Positions 1 through 8,330 of a stretch of DNA of 64,000 bases are shown here, one piece after another. Positions within the stretch are counted from its first letter, which is position 1. Each line of letters starts with the position of its first letter. Source of the DNA: QZKY01 sp963666295 (GTDB lineage: Bacteria > Pseudomonadota > Gammaproteobacteria > Burkholderiales > Burkholderiaceae_D); contig OY762707.1 in assembly GCA_963666295.1 (NCBI GenBank), positions 62,001 to 126,000 on the forward strand, in the 5' to 3' direction. The position numbers were made by a program, and so were the translations under genes. The notes beneath the pieces are model-generated. The model had not been told where the DNA came from. It was given only the letters and a program-made list of their open reading frames with translations, and ran no database searches.

Positions 1-2
1 CG

Positions 3-389
3 AGTTTTCCGGCGTTCAACAATCCGTTTAAGTTTTCACGCTTTTTCACTGAGGGAGAGTTTGATCTTTTTTCATCGAAAGTGCACCACGATGGTTATTT
101 GAACATGGTGTCAAGAGAAAAACGCTTTGAACACATCACTCCACCAATGCACAAGATGTTTGAAAATTTACGCGATTACAGCAAGGAAGAAGCAACGCGC
201 AAGCACTCACGCATGGAACTACCGAGGCGCGTTAGAGCTAAAAACGCGTTTCGCACATATTTTGTTCAAGAAGTAGCATCAAGATTTGCTCCTATATATA
301 AGGGTAATGCGCCATCAAAGATAGCGACTTTTTGCAGCGTTGCGCTTGATGACCCTGATATAAATTCCGATATGGTCAGAAAGGCATAA
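3..389 (+). CDS. Partial hypothetical protein (5' end outside window)
   Basis: The frame is open from the window edge, so the true start lies upstream; an internal GTG at 81 is only one possible start. The visible 128 codons encode a basic, mostly hydrophilic product with no signal peptide or membrane segment and no family I recognise. It converges on the remnant of a thermonuclease gene and lies at the edge of a phage/satellite-like element, so it is probably element cargo. The function is unknown. Confidence 0.5.
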   Translation, partial: SFPAFNNPFKFSRFFTEGEFDLFSSKVHHDGYLNMVSREKRFEHITPPMHKMFENLRDYSKEEATRKHSRMELPRRVRAKNAFRTYFVQEVASRFAPIYKGNAPSKIATFCSVALDDPDINSDMVRKA

Positions 390-770
390 CAAGTTTCGAA
401 AGCGTACAAGGCACTTTTCAATAAGTGACGTTATCGCAATGCGTTATATTTTGCGCCACATCCACGGCTCGACTGGCGTCGGATCATTCCACAGCCCACG
501 CTTATCAGACCGTGCTTCGGCTTCTATGCCTGGTAACGCAGGGTTCTTGTTATAGCGGGTGTACACCCAAGCCATGCCGCGTTTTACCTGTTCCAGGTTG
601 GCATTGACCCCATCGCAGTACACCACGGCCACAATGCGCTTGTAGCGGTCGATAGCCTGCACCTCGAGCTTTGCATCTTTGCCGGCGCAAAGGTCGGAAA
701 GGGATTGTGTTGAGCGCAAACCCCATGGCTGCCGCTTTTCCGGCGCGTCGATGTTGGCCAGCCTTACGCG

Positions 771-774
771 CTCA
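771..774. repeat. Target-site duplication CTCA, left copy
   Basis: CTCA at 771-774 is repeated at 3564-3567 directly outside the IS21-type ends. Deleting the IS plus one copy restores the thermonuclease frame exactly, which fixes the element boundaries. Confidence 0.88.
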
Positions 775-780
775 TGTGGG

Positions 781-935
781 TATTCCGGGTCAACGTGACC
801 GGTGATTCCGGACGAACGTGACCGACGATTCCGATTTAACGTGACCGGTGATTCCGGACGAACGTGACCGAATTTTTGGGTTTTCCGGAATGAGCGGTCA
901 CGATAGCGGAATGGTCGGTCACGATACCGGAACGA
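781..935. repeat. Multiple subterminal repeats of the IS21-type left end
   Basis: Several spaced copies of ACGTGACCG with ATTCCGG partners are visible (around 790, 824, 839, 863), followed by inverted versions CGGTCACGAT near 895 and 925. These are probably IstA (transposase) binding sites. The matching right-end copies lie at about 3518-3560. Confidence 0.7.
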
Positions 936-1013
936 CGTCGTACGCTGGTGTGACGGAGTTGCGCATAGAAGCAACCGAGCGGGTACGCTGCCAGATTTTT
1001 ATCTGGAGACAGC

Positions 1014-2537
1014 ATGCCCGCGCAAAGGATCCCTATGCGTAAAATCAAAGACGTATTGCGTTTGAAGCTTGACGCCAAGCTCTCGCATGAGCAAATTGCT
1101 CGATCACTCGGCCTGTCCAAAGGCGTGGTGACCAAGTATGTCGGTCTGGCTGCGGCCGCCGGCCTGAGTTGGTCGCAAATTCAATCCTGCGACGATGTGA
1201 CGCTGGAGCGGCAACTACTGGTAGCACCACAGCGGCCGCGAACTCAGGTGCAGCCCGATTATGCCCGTGTACATCATGAATTGCGTCGCAAGGGTGTAAC
1301 GCTGATGCTGCTCTGGGAGGAATATCAGGCCGAGCATGCCGAGCACCATACCTACCGCTATTCCCAATACTGCGAGAAATACCGCCAGTTCACCAGGCGA
1401 CTCAAGCGCTCAATGCGGCAAACCCACCGCGCCGGCGAGAAACTGTTCATCGATTTTGCCGGCCCCACCATTTTGCTGACCGACGGCACACGCGCTCACA
1501 TCTTCGTAGCCGCCATGGGCGCCTCCAGTTATACATTTGCCTGCGCAACACCACGCGAAACCATGGCTGACTGGATCGATTCAACGGTCAAGGCGTTGCA
1601 GTTTTATGGCGGGGTGCCCCAGTTGATCGTTCCAGACAACCCGCGCGCCATGATTGCTGACCCGAACCGCTACGCGCCGCGTGCGAATGACACGGTGCAA
1701 GACTTTGCGCGACATTACGGCACCTCTGTCCTTCCGGCGCGCCCATATGCGCCGCAGGATAAAGCCAAGGTCGAATCGGCCGTGCAGGTGGTGGAGCGCT
1801 GGATCATGGCGCGCCTGCGTCATCAGAAATTTGCCACCGTACACGAGGTCAATGAGGCGATAGCCCCTTTGCTGGAGCGACTCAATGCCCGTCCCTTTCA
1901 GAAACTGCCGGGCAGTCGGGCCTCGACCTTTGCCGAACTCGATGCGCCGGCTTTGCTGCCGTTACCATTGCAGCGCTATGAAATCGCCACATTCAAGACG
2001 GTGCGAGTCCATATCGACTATCACGTTGAAGTCGAAGGGCACCGTTACAGCGTCCCGCATCCCATGGTGGGCCAAGTACTGGAGGTGCGCATGACTTCAG
2101 GCACGATTGAAGTACTCCATCGCGGCCAACGCATCGCCAGCCATGCGCGCAACAGCAGGCGCGGCGGTTTCAGCACGATTGCTGAACATATGCCAGCTGC
2201 GCACCGGGCGCACATGGAGTGGACGCCACAACGCCTGATTCACTGGGGGAAAGATATTGGCTCGGCTACTGCAGCGGTGGTGACACGCCTGCTGGAACAG
2301 CATAAACACCCGGAGCACGGCTACCGCGCCTGCCTGGGATTGCTGTCTTTGGCCAAGCGCTACGGCAAGCCCCGTCTGGAGGCGGCTTGCGCATTGGCCT
2401 TGCAACTTGGCGCCTGCCAATACCGGCATGTGCGAGATATTCTCGCCAACAACCGCGACCGCACAAGACAAGCCACCCAGAGTGACTGGGTCAGTCCAGC
2501 CCATGTCCATGTGCGCGGTCCCGCCTATTACCAATAA
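1014..2537 (+). CDS. istA: IS21 transposase IstA
   Basis: DDE recombinase of an IS21 element, 507 residues. The N-terminal helix-turn-helix reads LSHEQIARSLGLSKGVVTKY (about residues 24-43). The rve core has FIDFAG (first Asp), PDNPRAMI (second Asp) and AKVESAVQVVERW (Glu). A C-terminal Mu-transposase-like beta-barrel region follows. An ATG at 1035 also has an AAGGA upstream, but 1014 is preceded by GGAGA at good spacing and MPAQRIPMRKIKD matches the usual start. It is followed after 9 bp by istB. Confidence 0.93.
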   Translation: MPAQRIPMRKIKDVLRLKLDAKLSHEQIARSLGLSKGVVTKYVGLAAAAGLSWSQIQSCDDVTLERQLLVAPQRPRTQVQPDYARVHHELRRKGVTLMLLWEEYQAEHAEHHTYRYSQYCEKYRQFTRRLKRSMRQTHRAGEKLFIDFAGPTILLTDGTRAHIFVAAMGASSYTFACATPRETMADWIDSTVKALQFYGGVPQLIVPDNPRAMIADPNRYAPRANDTVQDFARHYGTSVLPARPYAPQDKAKVESAVQVVERWIMARLRHQKFATVHEVNEAIAPLLERLNARPFQKLPGSRASTFAELDAPALLPLPLQRYEIATFKTVRVHIDYHVEVEGHRYSVPHPMVGQVLEVRMTSGTIEVLHRGQRIASHARNSRRGGFSTIAEHMPAAHRAHMEWTPQRLIHWGKDIGSATAAVVTRLLEQHKHPEHGYRACLGLLSLAKRYGKPRLEAACALALQLGACQYRHVRDILANNRDRTRQATQSDWVSPAHVHVRGPAYYQ

Positions 2538-2546
2538 GGATTTCCG

Positions 2547-3317
2547 ATGATGATGCATACCACGATCGCGCAATTGCGCACCTTGAAACTCAATGGCCTG
2601 GCTTTGGGCCTGGAAGAACAACTGACTCAGCCGGGCATGAGCGCCATGAGCTTTGAGGAACGACTGACCTTGCTGGTCGACCGCGAAGTGCACTACAGAA
2701 GTGATCGCCGGTTGGCGCGGTTGCTCAAGCAGGCGAAATTGAAATATGCGCAAGCTGCTATCGAAGACATTGATACCCGTGCCGGGCGCGGCGTCGATCG
2801 CAGCGCGGTGATGAGCCTTGCGCTGAGTGATTGGGTAACGTCCGGGCATAGTGTCCTGATCACCGGACCAACCGGCGCGGGCAAATCCTGGTTGGGGTGC
2901 GCGCTGGCGCAATATGCGTGTCGGCGTGGATACTCCGCCATTTATCAGCGGGTACCGCGTCTGCCGGAAGAATTGCGGATTCGGCACGGCAGCGGCACCT
3001 TTGGCAAGTGGCTGGTGCAACTAGCTAAAACCGATGTGCTGGTGCTCGACGACTGGGGCATGGGCGCCATTGATAGCGCCACACGCTCCGATCTGCTGGA
3101 GATCATTGATGACCGCACTGCCAACAAGGCCACGATCATCACGAGCCAGTTACCGATTGAGCATTGGCACGCATGGATCGGGGATGCCACCATTGCCGAT
3201 GCGATGCTGGACCGGATCATGCAGCGCCATCATCGTTTTACCCTGACTGGTGAGTCCTTGCGACAAGTGAAACAAAAAACAATCAGAAAGGACAAGGCTG
3301 GTGAATCCAAATCATAG
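2547..3317 (+). CDS. istB: IS21 helper ATPase IstB
   Basis: AAA+ DnaA/DnaC-like ATPase that regulates target choice by IstA; 256 residues, normal for the family. Walker A is GPTGAGKSW (about residue 110), Walker B is DVLVLDDWGM, sensor 1 is TIITSQLP, and the C-terminal DRIMQRHHRFTLTGESLR is typical IstB. It starts 9 bp after istA with GGATTTCCG upstream. Confidence 0.93.
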   Translation: MMMHTTIAQLRTLKLNGLALGLEEQLTQPGMSAMSFEERLTLLVDREVHYRSDRRLARLLKQAKLKYAQAAIEDIDTRAGRGVDRSAVMSLALSDWVTSGHSVLITGPTGAGKSWLGCALAQYACRRGYSAIYQRVPRLPEELRIRHGSGTFGKWLVQLAKTDVLVLDDWGMGAIDSATRSDLLEIIDDRTANKATIITSQLPIEHWHAWIGDATIADAMLDRIMQRHHRFTLTGESLRQVKQKTIRKDKAGESKS

Positions 3318-3412
3318 CGCCAGCATACGCAGACCGACTTACCCACCGCGGCGCGCGTTCGTGGTCTTTTTACTGACCACGCACGCCGCCGTGGATAAGT
3401 CTGCGCTGGCGA
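3317..3412 (+). terminator. Long imperfect hairpin at the 3' end of istB
   Basis: The arms are roughly 40 nt each. AGCGCCAGCATACGCAGA pairs with TCTGCGCTGGCG, then ACTTA with TAAGT and GGCG with CGCC, ending in GTGGTC / GACCAC around a TTTTTACT loop. It begins at the istB stop, so it may end transcription or block read-through translation inside the element. The exact role is not shown. Confidence 0.55.
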
Positions 3413-3563
3413 TCATCAACGTTCGGCAGCACAATTTCGGAGAAAAAGGAGGAAAAATGCATCCATCGTGACCGACAACAGTACAATTTAGGCGCGCAAC
3501 ACCGCGCACTGCGCAACGGTCACGTTCAATCGGAATGAGCGGTCACGTTCGCCGGAATACGCA

Positions 3564-3567
3564 CTCA
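3564..3567. repeat. Target-site duplication CTCA, right copy
   Basis: Second copy of the 4-bp duplication. IS21 elements are known to make 4-8 bp duplications. Confidence 0.88.
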
Positions 3568-3661
3568 TGCCCGACAACAAGCGTGTCGCCGTCAATGACG
3601 CGGGTGACAGGTGCTGCGTGGGTGAGGGTGGTAGCAAGAAGAAAAAGCGGGAGTAGTTTTT

Positions 3662-4249
3662 TCATGGCTTCCGCTTCTTGTGAACCAGTAAATCATAAGC
3701 ATCGCTAGGAGGGAGCCATTCTTCTAGCGCGTAATTCTCACCCTCACCTACGTCTCTTGTGTCAATGAATGCGACGTATTTGCTGTCTTTAATCACTTCA
3801 TCAAGAGACTCAAGCACTCGGCTGTTTTCGTTTTTAATTAAAGAGTTTACTGAGAGAAGCACGTCTCTTTTTGGATCATTTTCACTAGTGTGATGATTTA
3901 ACTCTTTTTCAATAATTCTAAGCGCCCTCCCGTAAGCGAAAATAGACCCGCCTCTTGTGTTTGCCCTTCGCGCATAACTAAGCAAATTTCTTAGATATTT
4001 AATTTCTCTGTCTTTATACGATAGATCTGACTTCAGAGAGCCAATCCTGAAGAGATAGACGATAGAGAAGAGTGATATTACGATCATGGGACGAACCCAA
4101 TGGTCGTGAGTGGCAGTAAAGGCCAAGAATGGTGCGAACAAATCAAAAGGCCATGCTCCAACGATTATTGCCGCAACCGCACACCACACCCAATCTTTGG
4201 TTTTTACAAGGATATTTTTCATATTGCAGTTTTTACAGTTCTCTCGCAT
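3662..4249 (-). CDS. Hypothetical inner-membrane protein with coiled cytoplasmic tail
   Basis: Up to 195 residues; a start at MKNILVKTKDW (about codon 10) is also possible. Two hydrophobic segments (about residues 18-42 and 53-70) are followed by a charged, helical domain (SDLSYKDREIKYLRNLLSYARR). I recognise no family. The stop overlaps the start of the thermonuclease gene (ATGA), so it formed an operon with the secreted nuclease, which suggests a joint role such as cargo function or export. The segment looks AT-richer than the flanks, fitting foreign origin. Confidence 0.6.
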   Translation of the reverse strand: MRENCKNCNMKNILVKTKDWVWCAVAAIIVGAWPFDLFAPFLAFTATHDHWVRPMIVISLFSIVYLFRIGSLKSDLSYKDREIKYLRNLLSYARRANTRGGSIFAYGRALRIIEKELNHHTSENDPKRDVLLSVNSLIKNENSRVLESLDEVIKDSKYVAFIDTRDVGEGENYALEEWLPPSDAYDLLVHKKRKP

Positions 4250-4599
4250 TCCAGGCCAGCAAGACGCGACCGAGCGCTTTGGTATTTATCGTTGTCAGAG
4301 ATCATCAACACCGCACCATCAACGCGATGCTGAAAGCGTTATGATGCATAACTTGTTTTTTTATGCACTAAAAGTTTATCGGAAGATCCTGAGAAATGGT
4401 AATGGTTTGACAATGGTCTTTGCGTTGGCGCTATCCCAATGCAGTTGATATATTTTGCTCATGGGATGCTTCGGCGTCCTCGTAAGGCTCGCCCCCCGGG
4501 CTTCTAACCTGGGTTCGTGGCGAGCCTTTCGTTTTTCTCACAGCTTATCTGGCCCAGCAAGACAATCTAGTTTTAGCCGCATTAGGAGCTGCTAGGCTC
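4250..4599. other. 350-bp gap within the mobile element
   Basis: No convincing gene. A + strand frame at 4110-4448 runs antisense into the membrane-protein gene and has no homology I recognise. The only clear structure is the hairpin at 4484-4536. Confidence 0.5.
4484..4536 (+). terminator. Strong hairpin followed by TTTTT
   Basis: A perfect 10-bp stem AAGGCTCGCC / GGCGAGCCTT (4484-4493 with 4519-4528) is followed on the + strand by TCGTTTTT. Inside it is a second stem-loop with a seven-base loop CTTCTAA that resembles a tRNA anticodon arm. On the minus strand no T-run follows, so it would not serve as the terminator of the leftward genes; no + strand gene is known upstream. Confidence 0.5.
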
Positions 4600-5022
4600 C
4601 TACTCAAGAAGGGTGGAAATGGTATTTTCAAGGCTCGTTGACTGCTTGTTTTTTGCTCGCATACCGAGTTCAAGTGCGAAAGCCATTCTTCTTGCGGCCT
4701 CAATATTGCTAATCTCTTTTGGCTCTTGAGCAGGATTTTCAATACTCCCCTCAATGTGCTGTGTCGCCTTCCCATAGGCGCGTTCGATAATCGTGTTGGC
4801 AGCAGTTATCCGGCTTCTTTCTTGCTGGCCGTTCTGCATGATGTCGACCAGCACCTCAAGCGCCTCAGGAGCCTTTGTGCGACAGGCGGCGATTAATTCA
4901 AACTCCTCCTGTGTTTTCTTCGGCCGCCCACCAGGATTGCCGGATTTGCCTTTTGTGAAAGGCCGAAGGTTCTCTGTTTTTCCCTTGTTCTCAGCGGTCT
5001 GCTTTGTATTTGCGTTGGTCAT
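4600..5022 (-). CDS. DUF5681-domain protein, phage small-terminase-like
   Basis: 140 residues. The GKSGNPGGRPKKTQEEFELIAACRTKAPEALEVLVDIM pattern (residues about 26-63) is the DUF5681 signature: a basic GNPxGRP motif followed by a helical domain. DUF5681 proteins occur beside phage packaging genes and are suspected small terminase or DNA-binding subunits. It is followed by a helical tail and is last in a leftward run of phage-like genes. Known: family and its phage context. Inferred: packaging role. Confidence 0.75.
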   Translation of the reverse strand: MTNANTKQTAENKGKTENLRPFTKGKSGNPGGRPKKTQEEFELIAACRTKAPEALEVLVDIMQNGQQERSRITAANTIIERAYGKATQHIEGSIENPAQEPKEISNIEAARRMAFALELGMRAKNKQSTSLENTISTLLE

Positions 5023-5039
5023 AAAATGCTCCTTGGTTG

Positions 5040-5255
5040 TTAATGCTGCCTTTCATTGTTGATCTCCAAATCAGCGATGCAGACTGCAAGCATCCGTGCG
5101 CAATTTGCGGCACCTGAATCTCTAGCCATGTCGTAACTGAAGCTGCGCAGTAACTCTTTCAAAGCACTCCGCAAAACAAGGTTAAGGGTGAGGGCATTTA
5201 TGGTGCCGTCACCTTCAGCCTTCGCGTCTGCAATCAATTCTTCAGCCGTTATCAA
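5040..5255 (-). CDS. Small hypothetical protein
   Basis: 71 residues, soluble and probably helical, with two Cys (GAANCARMLAVCIADLE). The stop is 17 bp before the DUF5681 gene start and the start is 29 bp after the end of the internal-virion-protein gene, so it belongs to the leftward phage-like operon. No family recognised. Confidence 0.55.
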   Translation of the reverse strand: MITAEELIADAKAEGDGTINALTLNLVLRSALKELLRSFSYDMARDSGAANCARMLAVCIADLEINNERQH

Positions 5256-5284
5256 TTTGCGCTCTCCCTATGCAGTTGTTGGTG

Positions 5285-5857
5285 CTAATTTTTAGAGCTT
5301 GAGAACGCCCCCCCTGTTGGAGAGTATTTCTTCAACAGACTTTCACCGATGCCGCCAAGGATTGTTGCGCTGCCTCCTGTAAATCCCGCAGTCAGTGCGT
5401 TCCTCCCACTCATGCGCGTCGACGTTGCCGCCATTTCTGACGTTCTTGCGCGTTCCTCGCCCATGTACTGTGCTGTTTGCGCACCCCATTCGCCTTCCTC
5501 TGCAATTCCCGCCATGATATTGACGACTGTCGGATCAGTCGCGCCACCACCAGATGCCGCCGCAAGCGCATTGGCGCGTGACATGGCTTGATTCGCCTTC
5601 CTGCGCTTTTCTTCGGCTACTCTTTGTGAAGCTGCTCTTTCTTCGTTTGCCTTGGCTTCAAGTTGTTTGGCTTGAAAATCGCCCGACACTTTCTGATGAA
5701 TGCCGGATGTGATTGCACTAGTGCCAGCCAGAATAGTGCCAGCGCTTTTCAGCGCCATTCCCGCATCAAAAGCTCCCTTTGCACCAATTAATCCTGCTGT
5801 TGCTGCTTCGCCGCCAATGGCAGCAGATCCAAACAAAAACGGTTCCATACCTGACAT
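5285..5857 (-). CDS. Phage internal virion / DNA ejection protein (T7 gp14-like)
   Basis: 190 residues. The Gly/Ala-rich hydrophobic N-terminus (FGSAAIGGEAATAGLIGAKG) is followed by a long basic helix rich in Ala and Glu (QAKQLEAKANEERAASQRVAEEKRRKANQ) and the recurring ALAAASGGGATDPTVVNIM segment seen in podovirus internal core proteins. In phages of this type such proteins are carried in the head and ejected into the envelope with the DNA. It is one of the few structural genes here, which suggests a defective prophage or a satellite. Confidence 0.65.
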   Translation of the reverse strand: MSGMEPFLFGSAAIGGEAATAGLIGAKGAFDAGMALKSAGTILAGTSAITSGIHQKVSGDFQAKQLEAKANEERAASQRVAEEKRRKANQAMSRANALAAASGGGATDPTVVNIMAGIAEEGEWGAQTAQYMGEERARTSEMAATSTRMSGRNALTAGFTGGSATILGGIGESLLKKYSPTGGAFSSSKN

Positions 5858-5858
5858 A

Positions 5859-6305
5859 TCAAATCTCCCTTACTTCGTTTTTTAGCTTTTCCCAAAGCGC
5901 CATTACGTCTGTGTAAGCCGCCTCACATGCGGCCACATGACCACTCACCACAATTTCTGCCGCAAGCTGTATTGCCTTAGAAAACTCCATGCCGTCTGCT
6001 TGCATAAACTCCCACGCCATGTTGTTGATGCGCGTGATTGCTTGCGCATCTTCCGGGTGATCCTTAACGGTATCGAGTGCGAACTGTTCAAGCTGGTGCA
6101 ACAGATATTCGCGGTCGTCCTGGCTGGATGTGTTCACGGCGTTGCCGCTCTCAAGGTGCGCCTGAATCTCTGCTTTGCGTTCTTTGAGCGTTGGTGCAAT
6201 GCGCTTTATGGCATCGGGATTGCCGCGCACTTTTAGCTCTCCGTCCGCAATAAAAACAGAGACACCGTTGGTTTTGCAGTCTTCTAAAAGCTGCGCTGTA
6301 TTCAT
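5859..6305 (-). CDS. TubC_N docking-domain-like protein
   Basis: 148 residues. The first ~50 (QLLEDCKTNGVSVFIADGELKVRGNPDAIKRIAPTLKERKAEIQAHL) match the TubC N-terminal docking domain pattern, common in small proteins next to element primases. The rest is helical with no recognised domain. Its start overlaps the stop of the primase gene (6302-6305), so it is translationally coupled to it, implying a role near replication. The precise function is unknown. Confidence 0.7.
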   Translation of the reverse strand: MNTAQLLEDCKTNGVSVFIADGELKVRGNPDAIKRIAPTLKERKAEIQAHLESGNAVNTSSQDDREYLLHQLEQFALDTVKDHPEDAQAITRINNMAWEFMQADGMEFSKAIQLAAEIVVSGHVAACEAAYTDVMALWEKLKNEVREI

Positions 6306-8330
6306 AGCGTCACCTCGATTTCATTAGCACCGGAATTGCTGCCAAAGTGATTAAGATGCTCACTTTTGGTTAAGATGCTCACGTTATTTGTATGAGCATC
6401 TAAATCATTTTTGAGCGCCTTAACGGTTTTTGGTAATCGCCATACCCAAACGCCAGCCCCTCGCTTGCCAGGTGTTCCTTCCCTAACAGATTCAATGCCA
6501 AGTGATTTTGAGGCGCGCCTGATGGTTGCCCATGCTATGCATGCGCCTTTTGCCTCTAGTTCTATTTGTTTCGCAGGGATAGGGCCATCGGCAAGCAAGT
6601 CACGCAAGAACCGCTCTGCATCTTCTTTGGCACCACCTTCGGCGCTTTCATCATGCTCAACATCACCAAGAATCTCTCGCGCTGTTCCCTCGATAACACC
6701 TTCCCATTGCGCATGGCTGGCTGTGATGCCGTTTTCTAAAACGGTCTGCTTTAGGCTGTAAGCAAACCCGCCATCATCGGGCGCGATGTTTGATTTGGAC
6801 CGCACTAAAACGCGCTTGTCGCCTTCGTCACTTTTGCCGGCACTCCAAACCATCCTGGCCAATGCCGCGAACGCCTGAGAGCCAATGACGCGCTCTTGGG
6901 GCGACCGGCCTTGGCTACCTTTCGAGAAGTGAGTAATGCCCAATACAGCGCAGTTATGGCTATCCGCAAAATCAACCAATGCTTGCAAGCTTCGCCTGAC
7001 TTCGTTTGCCGCGTTCATGTTTCCAGATACGGCGCTAACGATTGGGTCAACTATCAGCAATGACGCGCCGCCTATTTGCAACACAGCCTTGTTCAACTCA
7101 TGAATATCTGTTGCAGGGTCAAACGGAACTCTTTCTCCGTTATCCATTACACCGCTGATGAAGTGGCAGCGCTTGGGATCTGCGCCTGATGCCAGTAGGC
7201 GTGGGATAAGCGTATCGTCGGGCGCATCTTCGCTTGACCACACCAATACATTGCCGCGTTGTTGGCATCGAGAGCCGTCAGGAAATGCGCCACCGTTGGT
7301 TATAGCCGCTGCGATAAGAAGGGCGAGAGTGGTTTTTCCTGTGCCGGCAGCCCCAGCAAGAATGGTTAGCTTTCCGGCTGCTAGCCATTCATGCCAAAGC
7401 CACTGAATCTGAACCATTGGAATGTCAGTGGCACACTGCAAGATCACATCGCGCTTGTAACGCTCGTCAGCCGTTTGTGTGGCTTCTATTGCGCTCGGCT
7501 GCGCGCCTGGTGCCTTGGCATCATTTATGGCTTCATGCACACTCTCAATGCCGGAGTGCGCAGCTACATCATTAAAGTCTGTAGCTTTCTCAGGCCTGCC
7601 ATTGCCGAAGCAAGGTATAGCCAATTTCCCGCTTATAGCTTTGGCCGCTTCCGTCGCTTTGGTAATGCCAGGGTTTCCTTCAGTGCGATAGTCGTCATCA
7701 GCACAAACAATCAGAGTTATTTCAGGGAATCGTTCGCGCATGGCTTTGGAAACTGCCAGCAGGTTTCCTGCATTAAATGCGACAGCTACCGGATAGCCTG
7801 TTGCTTCGTGAACTGTGGCGCCAGTTGCAAAGCCTTCGACAATGCAAAGTGCTTTCGCATCTTCAGGGTTTCCAATGCTGAAATAGCACCCGGCAACACG
7901 GCCGCCAGCAAGGAAGCGCTTTGAGCCATCGGCCTGAATGTATTGCAGCGAATGAAGCTTGCCGTCAGAGCGCATGGGAATCAGGAGCGCCTCTCCGGCT
8001 TGTCTTGCGCCGTGAGGCTTGATGCCTTTGCGAAGCAGGTAGGCATGATTCTCTGTTGCTTTGTTTGCTGCGGCCCAGGTATCTGCAGCCCTTGTCGCGG
8101 CATTATCCTTTCGTTGCGTGCTCTCGATTTCACGTTGTTTGCGCATGGCTTCGATCTGCTGTCTGTAAGCGAGCTTTTCTGCTTGCGTAAGCTCTCGGCC
8201 TATATCAGCACGCCAGGATTGCGTTAAGCCAGTGCGCCAATCGCCAAAGACACCGGCAGGAATGCCATAGTCATGCATGACATACCACCCGGCATCATCG
8301 CCGCGCTTTCCGGTGGTTGAAAACCTATTA

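Larger units (their letters stand above)
775..3563 (+). mobile_element. IS21-family insertion sequence (2,789 bp)
   Basis: Complete IS21-like element encoding istA and istB. The left end reads TGTGGGTATTCCGGGTCAACG and the right end, read inward, TGCGTATTCCGGCGAACG; both start with TG as IS21 ends do. Inside each end are further copies of an AACGTGACCG/ATTCCGG motif (about 781-935 and 3518-3560), the multiple terminal repeats typical of transposase binding sites in this family. The flanking 4-bp duplication CTCA lies at 771-774 and 3564-3567. Confidence 0.93.
444..3665 (-). pseudogene. Secreted thermonuclease (SNase-like), split by IS21-type insertion
   Basis: Staphylococcal-nuclease-fold protein predicted to cut DNA/RNA outside the cytoplasm. 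The N-terminal piece (3568-3665) encodes a signal peptide (MKKLLPLFLLATTLTHA) followed by VTRVIDGDTLVVGHE. The C-terminal piece (444-774) encodes ERVRLANIDAPEK, then DRYKRIVAVVYCDG and a GLWNDPTPVEPW ending. An insertion sequence at 775-3563 separates them, flanked by CTCA on both sides. Joining 3568 to 774 and keeping one CTCA gives the uninterrupted frame VVGHERVRLANIDAPEK and a 142-residue protein, a normal size for secreted SNases. The ATG overlaps the stop of the upstream membrane-protein gene (ATGA), so the two were translationally coupled. As it stands the gene should be inactive. Confidence 0.9.

Noticed and set aside
4484..4528. Possible tRNA-Arg(TCT) because of the CTTCTAA anticodon-like loop
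   Set aside because: There is no acceptor stem, D arm or T arm in the right places; the outer 10-bp stem directly encloses the loop region.
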